A stretch of DNA of 64,000 nt from Cerrena zonata (GCA_038087015.1 JASBNA010000001.1:2232001-2296000); one strand, 5' to 3'. Numbered from the stretch's first letter, positions 47,438 through 58,800 are shown. Notes: generated by a model from the sequence alone, not told the origin. Program-made: numbers and translations.

Positions 47438-49117
47438 TCATCGGCGAGTCCTTTTCTTTCCCTTCGGCGTTGCTTTATTGGAAGGTTCTTTGGTATCCGC
47501 GTGAATCTGTTCTCCCTTCAAGAGTACTTGAAGATGACCGTCCTCCTGGAGGCTGCTTATGAAGCTCTTTATAAAGGGCCCATAATCGAATGTTCGTTGT
47601 TCGAAATCCGTCTACAATTCCATATACAGGATTTGTAAGATATTCCTACACATGACAACACGTAACTCACGTTAGTTTTTCTTGATTTAGTGAGCTCCTC
47701 TTCGATAGAGACTTTGATTGACATGGCGTTTTGAACGCAGGTATCCCAAGCAGTGGGCAAGTTCCGAGATGGCATGTCCAGGATTTCCATATCCCTCTCC
47801 ATCTTACGTGAACCAAAGTCAGTCGCGAAGGTATGACTCGGTTCAGGGCTTTGAACGCTTGTCCGAAAAATCTCCCTAACAGCGGGTAACAAACTTGGGT
47901 TGACCTAGGACGAGATTAGCGAAGAGGGATAGTGAGCATTAGTAGACTGATACCTTTTCTGACCAGCCTTCTGGATATTGTTCGCCGAGTCTTCTTTCAA
48001 GAGCAATACGCTCTCTCTTCAGCATCTCCAATGAGTCGCTCAGTTTAGTGTATTGATCGTCCACGATGGCAAGTAGATTATAGCGAATCTGCTCTCGTGC
48101 GTCGCCCGATAGATGCCTTTGCATTCGTAATCTCAGGGCGGGCCGTACGATATCCATCCACCCTTGTCTTGAGCCTGTCGTATCTGTCGGCGAAATCTCG
48201 CCTACTTCTAAGGGACCTGCAATACGAAGACCGTCCAATTCCCATACCTTCCCATCGCAAGGTACGTATCCAATGAAATGGTATGCGTCCTGGCGGTCTT
48301 CGCTTCGTTTCTTTCCACGAGCCTTTGAGTTTGAGGATTTTCGTTTCTTCGGCCCAGTCGAGTCGCTTGTACTTTTGCGCTTCATGTCTTTGTTGACTTT
48401 GGTAGCTACAGCATGACGAGCCGCCTGCAGGTCTGCGGGACTGATTACCTAGTCAGTCATGTGTCAGAACTCACCAAAGAAAAACTAACCGGGCTAATGA
48501 ATTCTGGGCCTTACATATAAAGCCAGAATTGGTGATGGCCAATCCTTTCATCTAAAAAGCGCCTGATTAATAAGAATCTCACTACGTTGCAAAATAAATT
48601 CTAATTGTCCTTACCACCCAGCTCATCTTTTCCGTGTCGTTGTAGAAGTATTGAAGGGTTGGGCCAAGTTGGATATTACGACAATTGAAGATGACATTGA
48701 GAAGAGCCTGAGATGCACAGGAGTCGTTACTAAGCTGGTTTGCGAACCAAATATCCCTTGCATCCGGGTCAGGTGCGTCGTAATTATTGGCGGTGTCCTC
48801 GCTCTCAGCTTCGTCATCGTCAGGACATACATAGCAAAATATGAGCCCATGAGGATTGAGGTGATCGACAGCCCATGGTTCAATGTCGTATAGCTCCACC
48901 ATCTCCAGGTTCGGGATTCCAAGCTTACGCATGAGCATAGTAAAGACCCCTGTAGGATCGAGGGTTCCAGATCAGCCTCACATTTGCAGTCAAGCACGCC
49001 ACCGCAGCGGAGTCACTTACCGGGATCTGACTCTATGACAGCAAATGGCTCGCCAATGAGGTCTTCAAATGGTTCGTTCTGTCCAGCCGCAACTTGAAGC
49101 TGGTCGTCTTCCTGCAT
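47438..49117 (-). CDS. UCH37/UCHL5-type ubiquitin C-terminal hydrolase
   Basis: Peptidase C12 deubiquitinase. From ATG 49117: FAVIESDPG joined across an intron to VFTMLMRKLGIPNLEMVELY, then oxyanion and nucleophile region IWFANQLSNDSCASQALLNV (catalytic Cys in DSCASQA), GLAITNSGFICKAQNSLAR, catalytic His in DAYHFIGYVPCDGKVWELDG with the Asp following, and the UCH37 C-terminal domain: LLAIVDDQYTKLSDSLEMLK, SIEEELTKS, then after intron 47612-47670 FDYGPFIKSFISSLQEDGHL and a basic end (KATPKGKKRTRR). A Lys/Arg/Ser-rich insertion (MKRKSTSDSTGPKKRKSSNS) lies between catalytic Cys and His, in the active-site crossover loop, and looks like a nuclear localisation signal. UCH37 trims ubiquitin chains at the proteasome (Rpn13) and in INO80. 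Confidence 0.9.
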
Positions 49118-49894
49118 CCTGAAGTTCTGACGTTCGCCGACGTTGAAAATTCAAGTCTAAGTCTCCACCGTGCTGTCAGTTTAGTTCACTATGATTGGAA
49201 TAAAACTATACACGTACAAGGATGAAAGATCGTTATTGTGGTTTGTTTGCACCCTTATAATACTAGTTTTACGAATAGAATTCAATTCGCGTGTCTAGAC
49301 TCTAGACCGACTTGGGACTTTAGTATACTGAACCTTCTTGTCCGCATTGGGACACCTCGATCAAGAACTTTCACACACGCATTAGGTTATCCCGTGGCAG
49401 TCTAGACATGCTGCCACCAACCACTCTACGCAGGTGCCAACTGCATAGTAACCCAACCCTGTTTATAATTATCTGCTCATAAGTCTGCCATCTCTGAAAA
49501 ACTGGTGCTTCTAGTGCCAGTGTGCTCCACCTGGAGGAAGAGCGCGTCCACCAACACGCTATCGCCTGTCGTGGTAGTACAAAACAGTCGGCAATACCTT
49601 GTGGACCCTATGCAGCAGCGACTTCAATACTCCAAATAGCTCCTAATATCTGTCAGAGATCATCAATACGACTAACTGTTTATGTTTGCTGTGTCCTCCA
49701 TCATTCATCTGATGTATCAGGTGTTTCTTCATGTTGACAGATGCAGCGCTGCCTCGTCCAGAGCCATCATATATAATGCCCATGCCATGTTGATAACAGG
49801 TCAGCTTTTCTCCTTTGTTTCTTCCTGGTTTTCTTTGACACTTTTTCTTCACTTCGATTTTCTAGTCATTCTTTGAACGCTTCAATTATTCTTC
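49118..49894. promoter_or_regulatory. Intergenic; TATA-like element near 49769 for secreted protein copy 3
   Basis: No coding sequence recognised. tatataat at about 49769-49776 lies about 126 bp before the ATG at 49895, followed by a T-rich leader. Confidence 0.45.
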
Positions 49895-50639
49895 ATGAAC
49901 AGCTTGATTGCTTTCGCTTTCCTTTTTCTGCTTTTTGCACCTTCTTCTGCTTTCCCGGTTGACCAGCAAATCATTCTCCATACGCCGTCACTGATCAAGC
50001 CAAACCACTGGTGCGCTGGCTTAGGTGGAGGTGCATTTGGAATCGCTCACAACTTTACTCTCGTTGCATATAATGCAACCTCATCCACGGCCGAGCCTGT
50101 TCCCACCTCCTTGGTCCTGAGACATATGGGCTCAATAGCAGGCGCAGAATTGAGAGTTCTTTCTGTGGGTTCATTGTGTAATTCTTCATGCTCGCATTCA
50201 AATGATGGCAATAGACGTACGAATCATACCCCTATCGTGATTTCAGCACCTTCTCTCTCCAGGATGGTCTGCTGTTCTCCGAGCATTCCGGCGTGTCTGC
50301 TTTGGGGTTAGCTGTGTTCGACGGAGGAGAACCCAATTTCATTACATCTTCAGTTCGCAATGCCTCGCCGGTTCGCTCGTACTGTGCGCTAGTAAGTCTG
50401 TCATATTTACGACATTGTAATGATCTCGAAAAAAATAATAGGCAAACACTAGCCCTCACGGGTCCAATCCCCACTCCCCTATCCTCGCAGTAAATGGAGA
50501 GATCAATGGGTTCCATTTATGTCAACAAAAGCACGTCGGAATGGGCTGGGTATTGGTCTTTAGGCCTTTAGAAAGTCATCCGCGCTATGCCCCTGAGAGC
50601 TGCTATGCTGTACGTTTGCACCTTCAGGGACTCTATTGA
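49895..50639 (+). CDS. Small secreted cysteine protein, CxGLG family copy 3
   Basis: Exons 49895-50164, 50215-50391 and 50442-50639, all phase 0. Signal peptide MNSLIAFAFLFLLFAPSSAF; motif HWCAGLGGGAFGIAHNFTLV; exon 1 ends GAELRVLS; exon 2 TYESYPYRDFSTFSLQDGLL ending RSYCAL; exon 3 SPILAVNGEINGFHLCQQKH and APESCYAVRLHLQGLY. The four family cysteines and several N-glycosylation sites are present. Introns fall at the same positions and phases as in copies 2 and 4. Function unknown; extracellular. A longer first-exon frame reads on to 50311 only because the intron is open. Confidence 0.8.
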
Positions 50640-51485
50640 ATGAGTTTGCTAGTCACGGGTCAGTTTCTCTCTGCATTCTTTGAGGCACCATGCTTATCTG
50701 AAAACCACCAGTTTGCCTCTTCTGCCTGCTGTTCGACATCTACGATTACCTGAGCAAGGACATTTCCATTAAAGACATTCTAAAACAGTACCATCTTACG
50801 TTTCCCCACGGGGCCCGCTTCATGTCTATTATCCCTCTTTATGTTTAATTCCCACTTGGCGTTGACAGCATATGGTCTTCGAGTGACAATGGCTGGTGGC
50901 GTTTAGGTTGTTGCCCCTCTCAGAGTCATGAAATGATTATTTCCCGGTGACTGTCAAGGAGGGTCTCATCGGAGCAACTAAACCGGTCCCGGCATCGCTC
51001 CCGAAGTCGTAGGCTCTACTTTCCGTAGGTACCAACACTACATAACTTTGTGATACAGTGACTTATGAAATAATAAACGTTGACAGTTCCGATCGTATTT
51101 CCTGCGTTGCGGGGAACCTGCCCCATCATGCTCAAAGAACTACACAAACAATACATAGCCCTGGTAAGTTATGAACTGACCAACTGCCGATAAATCTTCC
51201 GCCAGAATGTCCTTGGATAGGTCCGAACCTATTTCGGAATATACGTGAGATCTTCCATTCTACCCCACAATGTTTCAACACGGAGACATAGCTGTGGCTA
51301 AGACACAGTCTCACTAGTCTGCAAAAGCATTCCGTGGTAACGTTCCATGATGCAATCGAGTCTAGGCACACGTAAGTTATGTTAGACTTTGTGTATAAAT
51401 GACTGACTGCTTGCGTCCCCGGATATACCGTACCTCCGCATTTCCCTCCCTGTACATCAAACGTCGTTTGGCTACTTATCGAAAC
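50640..51485. other. Intergenic between secreted protein copies 3 and 4
   Basis: A short open stretch near 50710-50848 (FDIYDYLSKDISIKDILK) has no start codon or family similarity and is not called. The TATA box of copy 4 is listed separately. Confidence 0.4.
51394..51400 (+). promoter_or_regulatory. TATA box (tataaat) of secreted protein copy 4
   Basis: Located 92 bp before the ATG at 51486. It overlaps an in-frame upstream ATG at 51399, which therefore cannot be the translation start. Confidence 0.6.
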
Positions 51486-52199
51486 ATGATGGTCTTTTCG
51501 TTGATCCCTGTCATCTTGAGCCTATTGATCGCGACTTCACACGTCGGAGCTAAGGCCGCTACTTCTCGCCTTTCCGTCACTAAAAGGGGACCAGGTTGCG
51601 ATGGCCTGGGGGAGGGTGCTTTAAGTGATCTCAGCTCATTTAGCCTCTCTGTCCCTGGTGGAACAAGAACCTATAGCCTCGTCTTCCGTGACTCTGGTAA
51701 AAAGGTCGGCGATGCAATAATCTACGCCCTCGCGGTAGGTTCTCTCGCACATCGAAATGGTTGCCTCAGTGCTCATTTCGAAACCAACAACCCCAGGTGC
51801 GAACTGGCTCTGAAGCAATCCCAACCTTCTCACTTGGTACCGGAGCATTGTTGGCTGATGGTACCGATCGTATTGATATCGCGATCGGCGCTGGCGAGAT
51901 GCCTGGCTTTGCGTCCAACTACGGTGAAGGGAATCACATCTATTGTGCAGTTGTAAGTCGTCTTTGACACGTAATAGAGAATTCTGACTAAGGATACATT
52001 CACGATTTAGCCTGCCGGAACTGGGTATGCCCTCGTAGTCAACAGCGATCGCAACGGGTTCTCTCTGTGCACCGGTACAGCGATTCCCAGGCGATTCATC
52101 GTTTACAGACCAAGCGGAGATCATCCAGATGTGTATGACGTTGCTACTTGCCGTCCTATCGAAGTCAATATTGTACAGTCTCCTCCGAGTCCCCCCTGA
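51486..52199 (+). CDS. Small secreted cysteine protein, CxGLG family copy 4
   Basis: Exons 51486-51734, 51797-51952 and 52011-52199, all phase 0, give 197 residues. Signal peptide MMVFSLIPVILSLLIATSHV; a KR site (SVTKRG) just before the motif PGCDGLGEGALSDLSSF could be a Kex2 cleavage site; exon 1 ends AIIYALA; exon 2 AIPTFSLGTGALLADG ending HIYCAV; exon 3 GYALVVNSDRNGFSLCTGTA and VYDVATCRPIEVNIVQ. All four family cysteines are present. Start chosen at 51486 rather than 51399 because the latter overlaps the TATA box and the signal peptide begins here. Confidence 0.8.
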
Positions 52200-52908
52200 T
52201 AACTTACGGTTCGGACTGTAGTGTATGGTCGAGCTGAACGCGTTGTATTAACTCCTAAATAACTCCTAAATGGCATGAGCACGAAGAATGCGATTTAGGC
52301 ACACTCAACCCGACGGAGTAGCACCACGAGCCGGCCATTCAAAAGGCTATCATACATTACCGATGTCGCTTGTTGAGATATATGTTCATCTGAGCTCGCT
52401 TTTCAAATGCCCATGCACAAACTACGTGGTGGGATGGATCATCGTAATGCATGGGCTTTCCTGAGATGTGACTTCTATATCATAATGCTGTGGGGCTGTG
52501 CTGGCATTCTTGAACTTCTGTTAGCATGTCCTGGCTACCCACTTTCAAGATCTTGTTATGTCCGACACTCTCCCAAGATATTACTTGTGTACTACATCTT
52601 TGCGGCAATGAGGGCCAATCATCACATGCGCTGGCCAGATCCAGTGTGAAGACCGTTTCTTTTTATGGTCGACACGGTCTCGAATAGTCGCAGGGCATGG
52701 TCAATGCAAATCCTTCAAGTGACCGACCAGACTGCGTTCAAGCGAGCCATTTAACTTTCTGGGAACTCGACTTGTATATTCTAGGTACGCCGACGTACAA
52801 AGCCAGTCATTAGTAAACTGTATTCGAGCACTAGCTAATTGCACCTTGTTAGGTTGTATCACGACTCTGACCTTCAACTTTAACACAGACAAGCCGTATC
52901 CATTACGC
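52200..52908. other. Intergenic, with a short direct repeat near 52248-52270
   Basis: taactcctaaa occurs twice in tandem after the stop codon of copy 4. No coding sequence recognised up to the F-box gene. Confidence 0.4.
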
Positions 52909-54521
52909 ATGGACACCATCTGCAGAGGGATATTGCGTCTTAATAGCGACGTCCTTCTTCTGATCGCTGACCATCTTACGAGTAAGGAATGCTTGCGACT
53001 AGCTAGTACTTGCAAACAGCTCCAGGCGATACTTTCAGATGAAGCGGTTCGGCAAACTTATATAACTACATGCGAAAGGCTGAAAGGTTTCTTGAGGTTC
53101 ATCCTTTTGCATCCTTGTCGGTCCCATTGCGTCCGAACTCTAGTCATCCAGGATCGAGATACTCACGAGACTCCCAAAGTTCTGACCGAGGTACTATTGC
53201 ATACAACCAACCTCTCAGAACTTGTTCTGTCATTCAAATACGAGGACGCTCTCAAGAACTATCTTCCTCTGCTCGGAGCTATCAACATTCTTCCCTGTCT
53301 TACCCGTCTACAGGTCCGTAAATTTGGCCCGATGGCGTTGAAGGGTTTCCTGGAAATGCGTAGTCGTTTACGGAGTCTTGAACTCTTCAAGGCCCTGCCT
53401 GAAGCTATGGATGGTATCTTTCCGCAAGGAGGCGCACTGGAGACCCTCGAGAAGCTAACGTTGAGGGGGTGCAGTACTGACGATGATGATGTTATTGCTG
53501 GATCCAATGCCGTTTGGCCCACCGTTCGTTCCCTCCAAGTATGTGACACGGACGTCTGTCTTCAAGATCTCGTCGAGTACTTTCCCAACGTTCGCAAGTT
53601 CACGATGCGGGGAGTGGGTTTCCAATTCCACCCATTCAATCAGACAATGTCTAAATCAGACTTATGGCCAAATCTCGATCATTTCATACCGTATTGGCCG
53701 GACTTGGTGACATACGGTCGGAATCTGATTGTGTTCCCTGTTCGTCGATTGACATTCTTGAACACATTCGAGGATATCTGTGCCGTGCATGATGACGAAC
53801 AGTTTCGTACACTCCTACAGGACATACAACCTATCGTGCTATCTTTCCCTGCTATCGCCGACAATCCTGACCATACCACAATCCCTCTGCGTCTTCAAGT
53901 TCCTCAGCCTGTATGGAAAAATCTTCGTTGCCTCACAGTCAGCCTTTTGGAAAGCTCCAAAATAGACGGTATCTATTCATGGATTGTGAGGACCGTCACT
54001 GTGTGAACCTGCTGTTACTGATCTTATTGCCTTTGTTAGTATGGCCTTGAAGACAGTATTGGCGAACTTTCTTTGCTGTCATTTTGTCTCAGCATATATC
54101 GTCCGTACGATGTACCACTTCAAGATATCCAAGCTAACCTCGATTCCTCAACTCCTAACCATATCCCAACCATGCTTTACGGTATTTTGAAGCATACGCG
54201 ATTTATTGGGGTAGATTTCAGCAGTCAACATAACCTACGGCCCTACTGGTGGTGTGCAATTCAAGAAGAAACCCTTTTCATACGGATCCCTGATAATTGC
54301 AATTATTCCCTAACCAAAGCATTGCACAAGATGGATGGTACTCCCGAAGGATTGTCTCGAGGTATGCATTCTCGTAAATGACCTATGATCTTTCCAAAGC
54401 TTACCCTGTTGTAGTGAAACGCGCGCTTCCTCGTTCTATACTGGATTTGATTCCACAAGATGATGATGGCAATATCCTGTCTTGCAAAGTGAGTTTTATC
54501 ATCTCTAGTGTAGCTTCTTAG
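52909..54521 (+). CDS. F-box protein with degenerate leucine-rich region
   Basis: N-terminal F-box: LRLNSDVLLLIADHLTSKEC, LRLASTCKQLQAILSDEAVR. The following 350 residues hold LRR-like segments (VRTLVIQDRDT, TTNLSELVLSFKY, LPCLTRLQVRKFGPMALKGF, LETLEKLTLRGC, VWPTVRSLQVCDTDVCLQDL, FPNVRKFTMRGVGF, RRLTFLNTFEDI). Introns 53986-54039 and 54362-54414 are in phase. The end is uncertain: the last exon stops at 54521 if unspliced, or continues a few codons (to about 54562) if a 33 bp intron is removed. F-box proteins recruit substrates to SCF ubiquitin ligases; families like this are expanded in mushrooms and usually of unknown substrate. Confidence 0.8.
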
Positions 54522-54748
54522 TCGATAGAACCAAAGAAACTGATCTCATCACACAAGATATTGTAAAATGCAAATGGAAGCTCCCTAATCATCTCGGCCA
54601 AAACGACGCAAGATATTACACAACATCAGGTGGACATCCATCGAGAGTGGCACTCCAAACATACACTTCTTCATTTCGGATCGAATGTCAATGGTACATA
54701 TACATAGTTAAACTATTTACTCTGTCCGATGTACATATCTATTTATGT

Positions 54749-56458
54749 TTAGGCCGATTTGGCAACAAGTTGAGCGTTTTCATTCAGGATTTTGTTCAAT
54801 CCATCTCGGTGAAGGCACTTGTCGAACTTGAAGCTTTGAGCGATCTCGTCGATTTCCTGCTCGGTCTTACCCCTGAAGTGTTCCGCCCATTCCTTCACAA
54901 GGAATTCGGATACGAGGATGTTACGTGAGAGACGACCGATACGGTCAGAAAGTTTCCAAACAGGAGCGGGATACAACGCTTGGAATTCAGATGGGATCTC
55001 TTGGTTGATCAGGTCGATGAGGGGCTGGTATTTGGGTCGGACCCATGATTCATCTGCACCCCATGCATCGACGGCGAGACGGTGCTTCTTCGCAAGGAAG
55101 TCCTTGAAGAGCGTCATGTAGGGGGTGTCAAGAGAAACATGAACCATCCCCTGGAAGCCGATATCCTTGTATAACCATATCGACCAACTCAGACGATCCT
55201 ATGACCGACGTCAGAGGTCAGAACATTTAATTTAACGAAGATACGAACCTGGTTATATATAGCAAGTTGATCCCGTAAGACACGATACCTCTGTTCGTTG
55301 ATCGCCTCGGTCTTCTCTCCTTCGTATTGCTTCCGGGCATAAACCGGACCCCATTCGCCATTCCAGACGCACAAACCACGCTCATCCATCCATTGCCGCT
55401 TCTTCTCGTAGCTACGCCTGAGACGTCTCTTTTGCGTGTCACTTCCGACGTAGGGTTCCGGCGAATTGGGGAAACCGAAGACAGAGTAGTCATGGATGGA
55501 GTATGCGGTATTTTCCCATCTCTTGTGGGCATCGCCGAAGTGAGAGAAATCGGACGCAAACGTGTTTCCGTCAAGGAAAATAGCATGTTGCGGGTCGATC
55601 TCGCGGATTGCTGCGTAAACACGGTCATAGAAGTCAATGACACGAGTGTGGTATGGGTCTGTGGGCTCGTTCAAGGGGTTATAGCCGGCAATCCAGGTAT
55701 TGTCTTTGTAATGCTTAGCAAGCTCTTGCCACAACCAGATAGTTCGATCTTGGTGATCCTTGTGAACCCAGAAATTAGCGATATGAGTGCCAGCGTCTGA
55801 GTGCCAGTCGGTATTTTGACCTCCTGGGGCGGTATGGAGATCTAGAATGGTATAGATCCCGTGCTTGGAACAGAGGTCGATAACACGGTCAAGGTGCTTG
55901 AAGCCTTCGGGCTTTAGGACACGGGGGTTCATGTCATCTATTGGATAATCGGTAAGTATTGTGAAGAAAGGTGTCAGGGATAGGACAAACCCTCGAAATG
56001 ACGGTAGTTGAAGGGGAGACGGATACAGTTTAAACCCAGACTCTTGAAGAATGCTGCATCTTCTTCGAGGAAGAAATATTCCAAAAACTGTCAAAGAAGA
56101 TGTATGGTCAATGATTAGTTGAAGTCGATAAGCATTTTGAGAGCCAACCTTGTCGAAGAAAAGCTCAGACTTCGCTGTCCCAACTACCTCAGCGAGTGCA
56201 GCGCGAATCTGGAACTCGCAACCAGGGTATCCTAGAGTGAATATATGTTCGTCAGTAAACGCAGGGAATTAGAAAAAAGTGCCAACCTGAAATGAAGTTC
56301 TCCATGCTGTAAGGATGCAAATGTGAGCATTACTGAATTTGAATCGATTGAGATGGAAACACCCACTTCATCCACCCTCCTAATCCTGCACCACGCAAAA
56401 TAATTTCATTTCCGTCACTGTCAACGAGTTTGGGGCCCGATACTTTGATGTAAGCCAT
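54749..56458 (-). CDS. GH5 exo-beta-1,3-glucanase-like glycosidase, copy A
   Basis: Glycoside hydrolase family 5 (GH5_9-type). From ATG 56458: [50 protein letters not shown], then [56 protein letters not shown] (acid/base Glu in NEP), [40 protein letters not shown] (nucleophile Glu) and [20 protein letters not shown]. It ends with a helical tail ([20 protein letters not shown]). There is no signal peptide, so the enzyme is predicted to be intracellular or unconventionally exported. The frame is intact. It stands head-to-head with copy B. Confidence 0.87.
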
Positions 56459-57083
56459 TGCTATGAAGTGGGCTGTGAATAGAGAGACGATGCTCTCTTA
56501 GCTTCACTTCAAGGGTGTTATAAGTGGATGTAGATCCGACCAGGACCCCCAATCTCACAGTCCGATGTTTCCCCGCGGCATCGTGATCGAAGGTATAGGT
56601 ATTTCCGTATGCTCTTGGTATCATGGCGGTATATATAATGAACGGCGTAGCCGGCATTCCGGAAAGTGAACACCTATGTGTGTCAAAGGTAACAGTATGG
56701 GTCAACCGGACTACTTGAATCACCTTCATCACGATATAACCGTCAAGCCCATGTCCGGATAAGGCAGGTCCTGTAGAAAGTTGGCGAATTGACATTGTAC
56801 GTTTCTCGGTTTCGTTTACTATTTGCAGCGAAACTCATAGACTCAAGGCACATCACGATTGTGCTCACTCCCAACTGACCTACCGAGATACATCCGGGGG
56901 TAGTTGGGAGTTGGTGAGGTGTTCTACCGTCTTCAAGCTCACAGAACATGGTCATACGGCGCCGGGAGCCGGCCCGTGTCACAAATAGACATTTTACCAC
57001 CGAGGCACATTAAGCCATAAATATCATACCAAGATGGCCACACCGGTCCCTGTATGCAACTTGAGACCCTGACATTCCCCATC
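56459..57083. promoter_or_regulatory. 625 bp bidirectional promoter between the two GH5 genes
   Basis: Divergent starts at 56458 (-) and 57084 (+). A TATA-like stretch (tatatata, about 56631-56637) is readable on both strands. No conserved coding sequence. Confidence 0.5.
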
Positions 57084-58685
57084 ATGACTAGCTTTCTGAA
57101 AGTTGATGGCACCAAGATTGTAGATGGCAGTGGAAAGGAGGTAATTTTACGAGGTGCTGGTTTGGGTGGTTGGATGACGTGAGTGACTACTGCCTTTCTC
57201 GAAAGATGATGGCCCTTGAACGAGATGAATGAAATAGGATGGAGAACTTCATTTCTGGGTACCCAGGTTGCGAGTTCCAGATCCGTGAAGCACTGCAGAA
57301 TGTTCTTGGGGAACAACGAGCCAATTTCTTCTTCGATAAAGTCAGTTCCATTAGATTGACACTTACGACCTGTCACGAGTTGAGATGCGCATTAACAGTT
57401 TTTGGAATACTTCTTCGGGGACGAAGATGCAATCTTCTTCAAAACTCTTGGCCTAAATTGCATTCGCATCGCGATCGGCTACCGTCATTTCGAAGACGAT
57501 ATGAATCCACGAGTATTGAAGAAAGAAGGATTCGCTCATCTAGACCGAGTCATCCATGCTTGTGCTGCCCAAGGCATTTACACAATCCTTGACATGCACA
57601 CCGCTCCGGGGGGCCAGAACGGAGGGTGGCACTCCGACCATGGCACCCATATTGCCAATTTCTGGCTCCATAAGGACTTCCAGGACCGCCTCATTTGGTT
57701 GTGGACTGAAATCGCCGCCCACTACAAAGATAACGAGTGGATTGCTGGTTACAATCCAATGAACGAACCCGCCGATCCACAGTACTCGGGGTTGATTACT
57801 TATTACGACCGAGTTTATGAAGCGATCCAAGGCGTGGACCCCAATCATATTCTGTTCTTCGACGGAAATACGTATGCAACCGATTTCTCACGGTTTCCTG
57901 AGGATGCGACAAACGTTGGCCAAATGCCGCGTATTCCATCCATGACTATTCAGTCTTTGGGTTTCCCAAGTCGCCGGAACCCTACGCTCGGACCGAGGAG
58001 CAAATGCGAAGGATGAAAAGAAGCTATGAGAAGAAGAGGGAGTGGATGGACGAACGGGGTCTCTGTGTTTGGAACGGGGAATGGGGTCCTGTGTACGCCA
58101 GGCGTGAGTATGACGGGGACGCAACGGATGAGATTAATGAGAGACGCTATAACGTCTGAAAGACCAACTCGATCTGTATCAGAAGGTGTGTTGCATCTAC
58201 GTCGAAGAATCAAATCTCATCTCGTCGTTCAATAGGACCGCTTGAGCTGGTCAATATGGCTGTACAAGGATATTGGATTTCAGGGTATGGTCCACGTATC
58301 GCGCGACACACCATACATGAAGCTATTATCGTCTTTCCTGCAAAAGAAATACCGCCTCGCAGTTGACTCATGGGGTGCCGACGACAAGTCTGTAAAGCAC
58401 GTGTACGACCCAATAATAGCCCTCATAAAGGAAAACGTACCTAAGGAGGAAGACCAGAAGCTATACCCTTATCCTGTATGGACCGTGGAAGAGCGTGTGG
58501 CACGTATCAGCCGATGTATGCTCATTAGCGAGTTCATGGCTTTAGAGTGGGCTGAACATTTTAGAGGGATGGATGAGAGTCAACTGGACGTGTTGGCGCA
58601 GAGTTTCAAATTTGAACGATGCTTGAAGAGAGAAGGGTTGAATCAGATACTCAGGGATCATGCAACGCAGAATGTGGAGACGTAA
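57084..58685 (+). CDS. GH5 exo-beta-1,3-glucanase-like glycosidase, copy B (two frame breaks)
   Basis: Paralogue of copy A with the same blocks: [108 protein letters not shown] (acid/base Glu), [14 protein letters not shown] (nucleophile Glu), [40 protein letters not shown]. Introns are 57180 to about 57238 and about 57341-57400. Two single-base losses break the frame: in the A run at 57911-57913 (before [17 protein letters not shown]) and near 58156 (NV to LKDQLDLYQ). Either a young pseudogene or sequence error. The ATG at 57084 matches the start of copy A; 57053 is an alternative. Confidence 0.8.
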
Positions 58686-58800
58686 GATACACCCTGTATG
58701 TACCGTCTGAAGTATGAAATACACATCAGCTACACTGGAGATTTATTTAGGGCATTGCATCTCGTTAAAGTATCAGGGACATCACCTATAAGTATAGTAT

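Noticed and set aside
47117..47638. 173-residue plus-strand open frame
   Set aside because: It lies over the terminal exon of the UCH37-like gene, which reads convincingly on the minus strand to 47438, and it has no ATG at its start or known motif.
50710..50848. Short open stretch coding FDIYDYLSKDISIKDILK
   Set aside because: No start codon, no splice partner and no similarity to the adjacent secreted proteins; too short to support.
51399..51485. Upstream in-frame ATG for secreted protein copy 4
   Set aside because: It overlaps the TATA box and would place 29 basic residues before the signal peptide.
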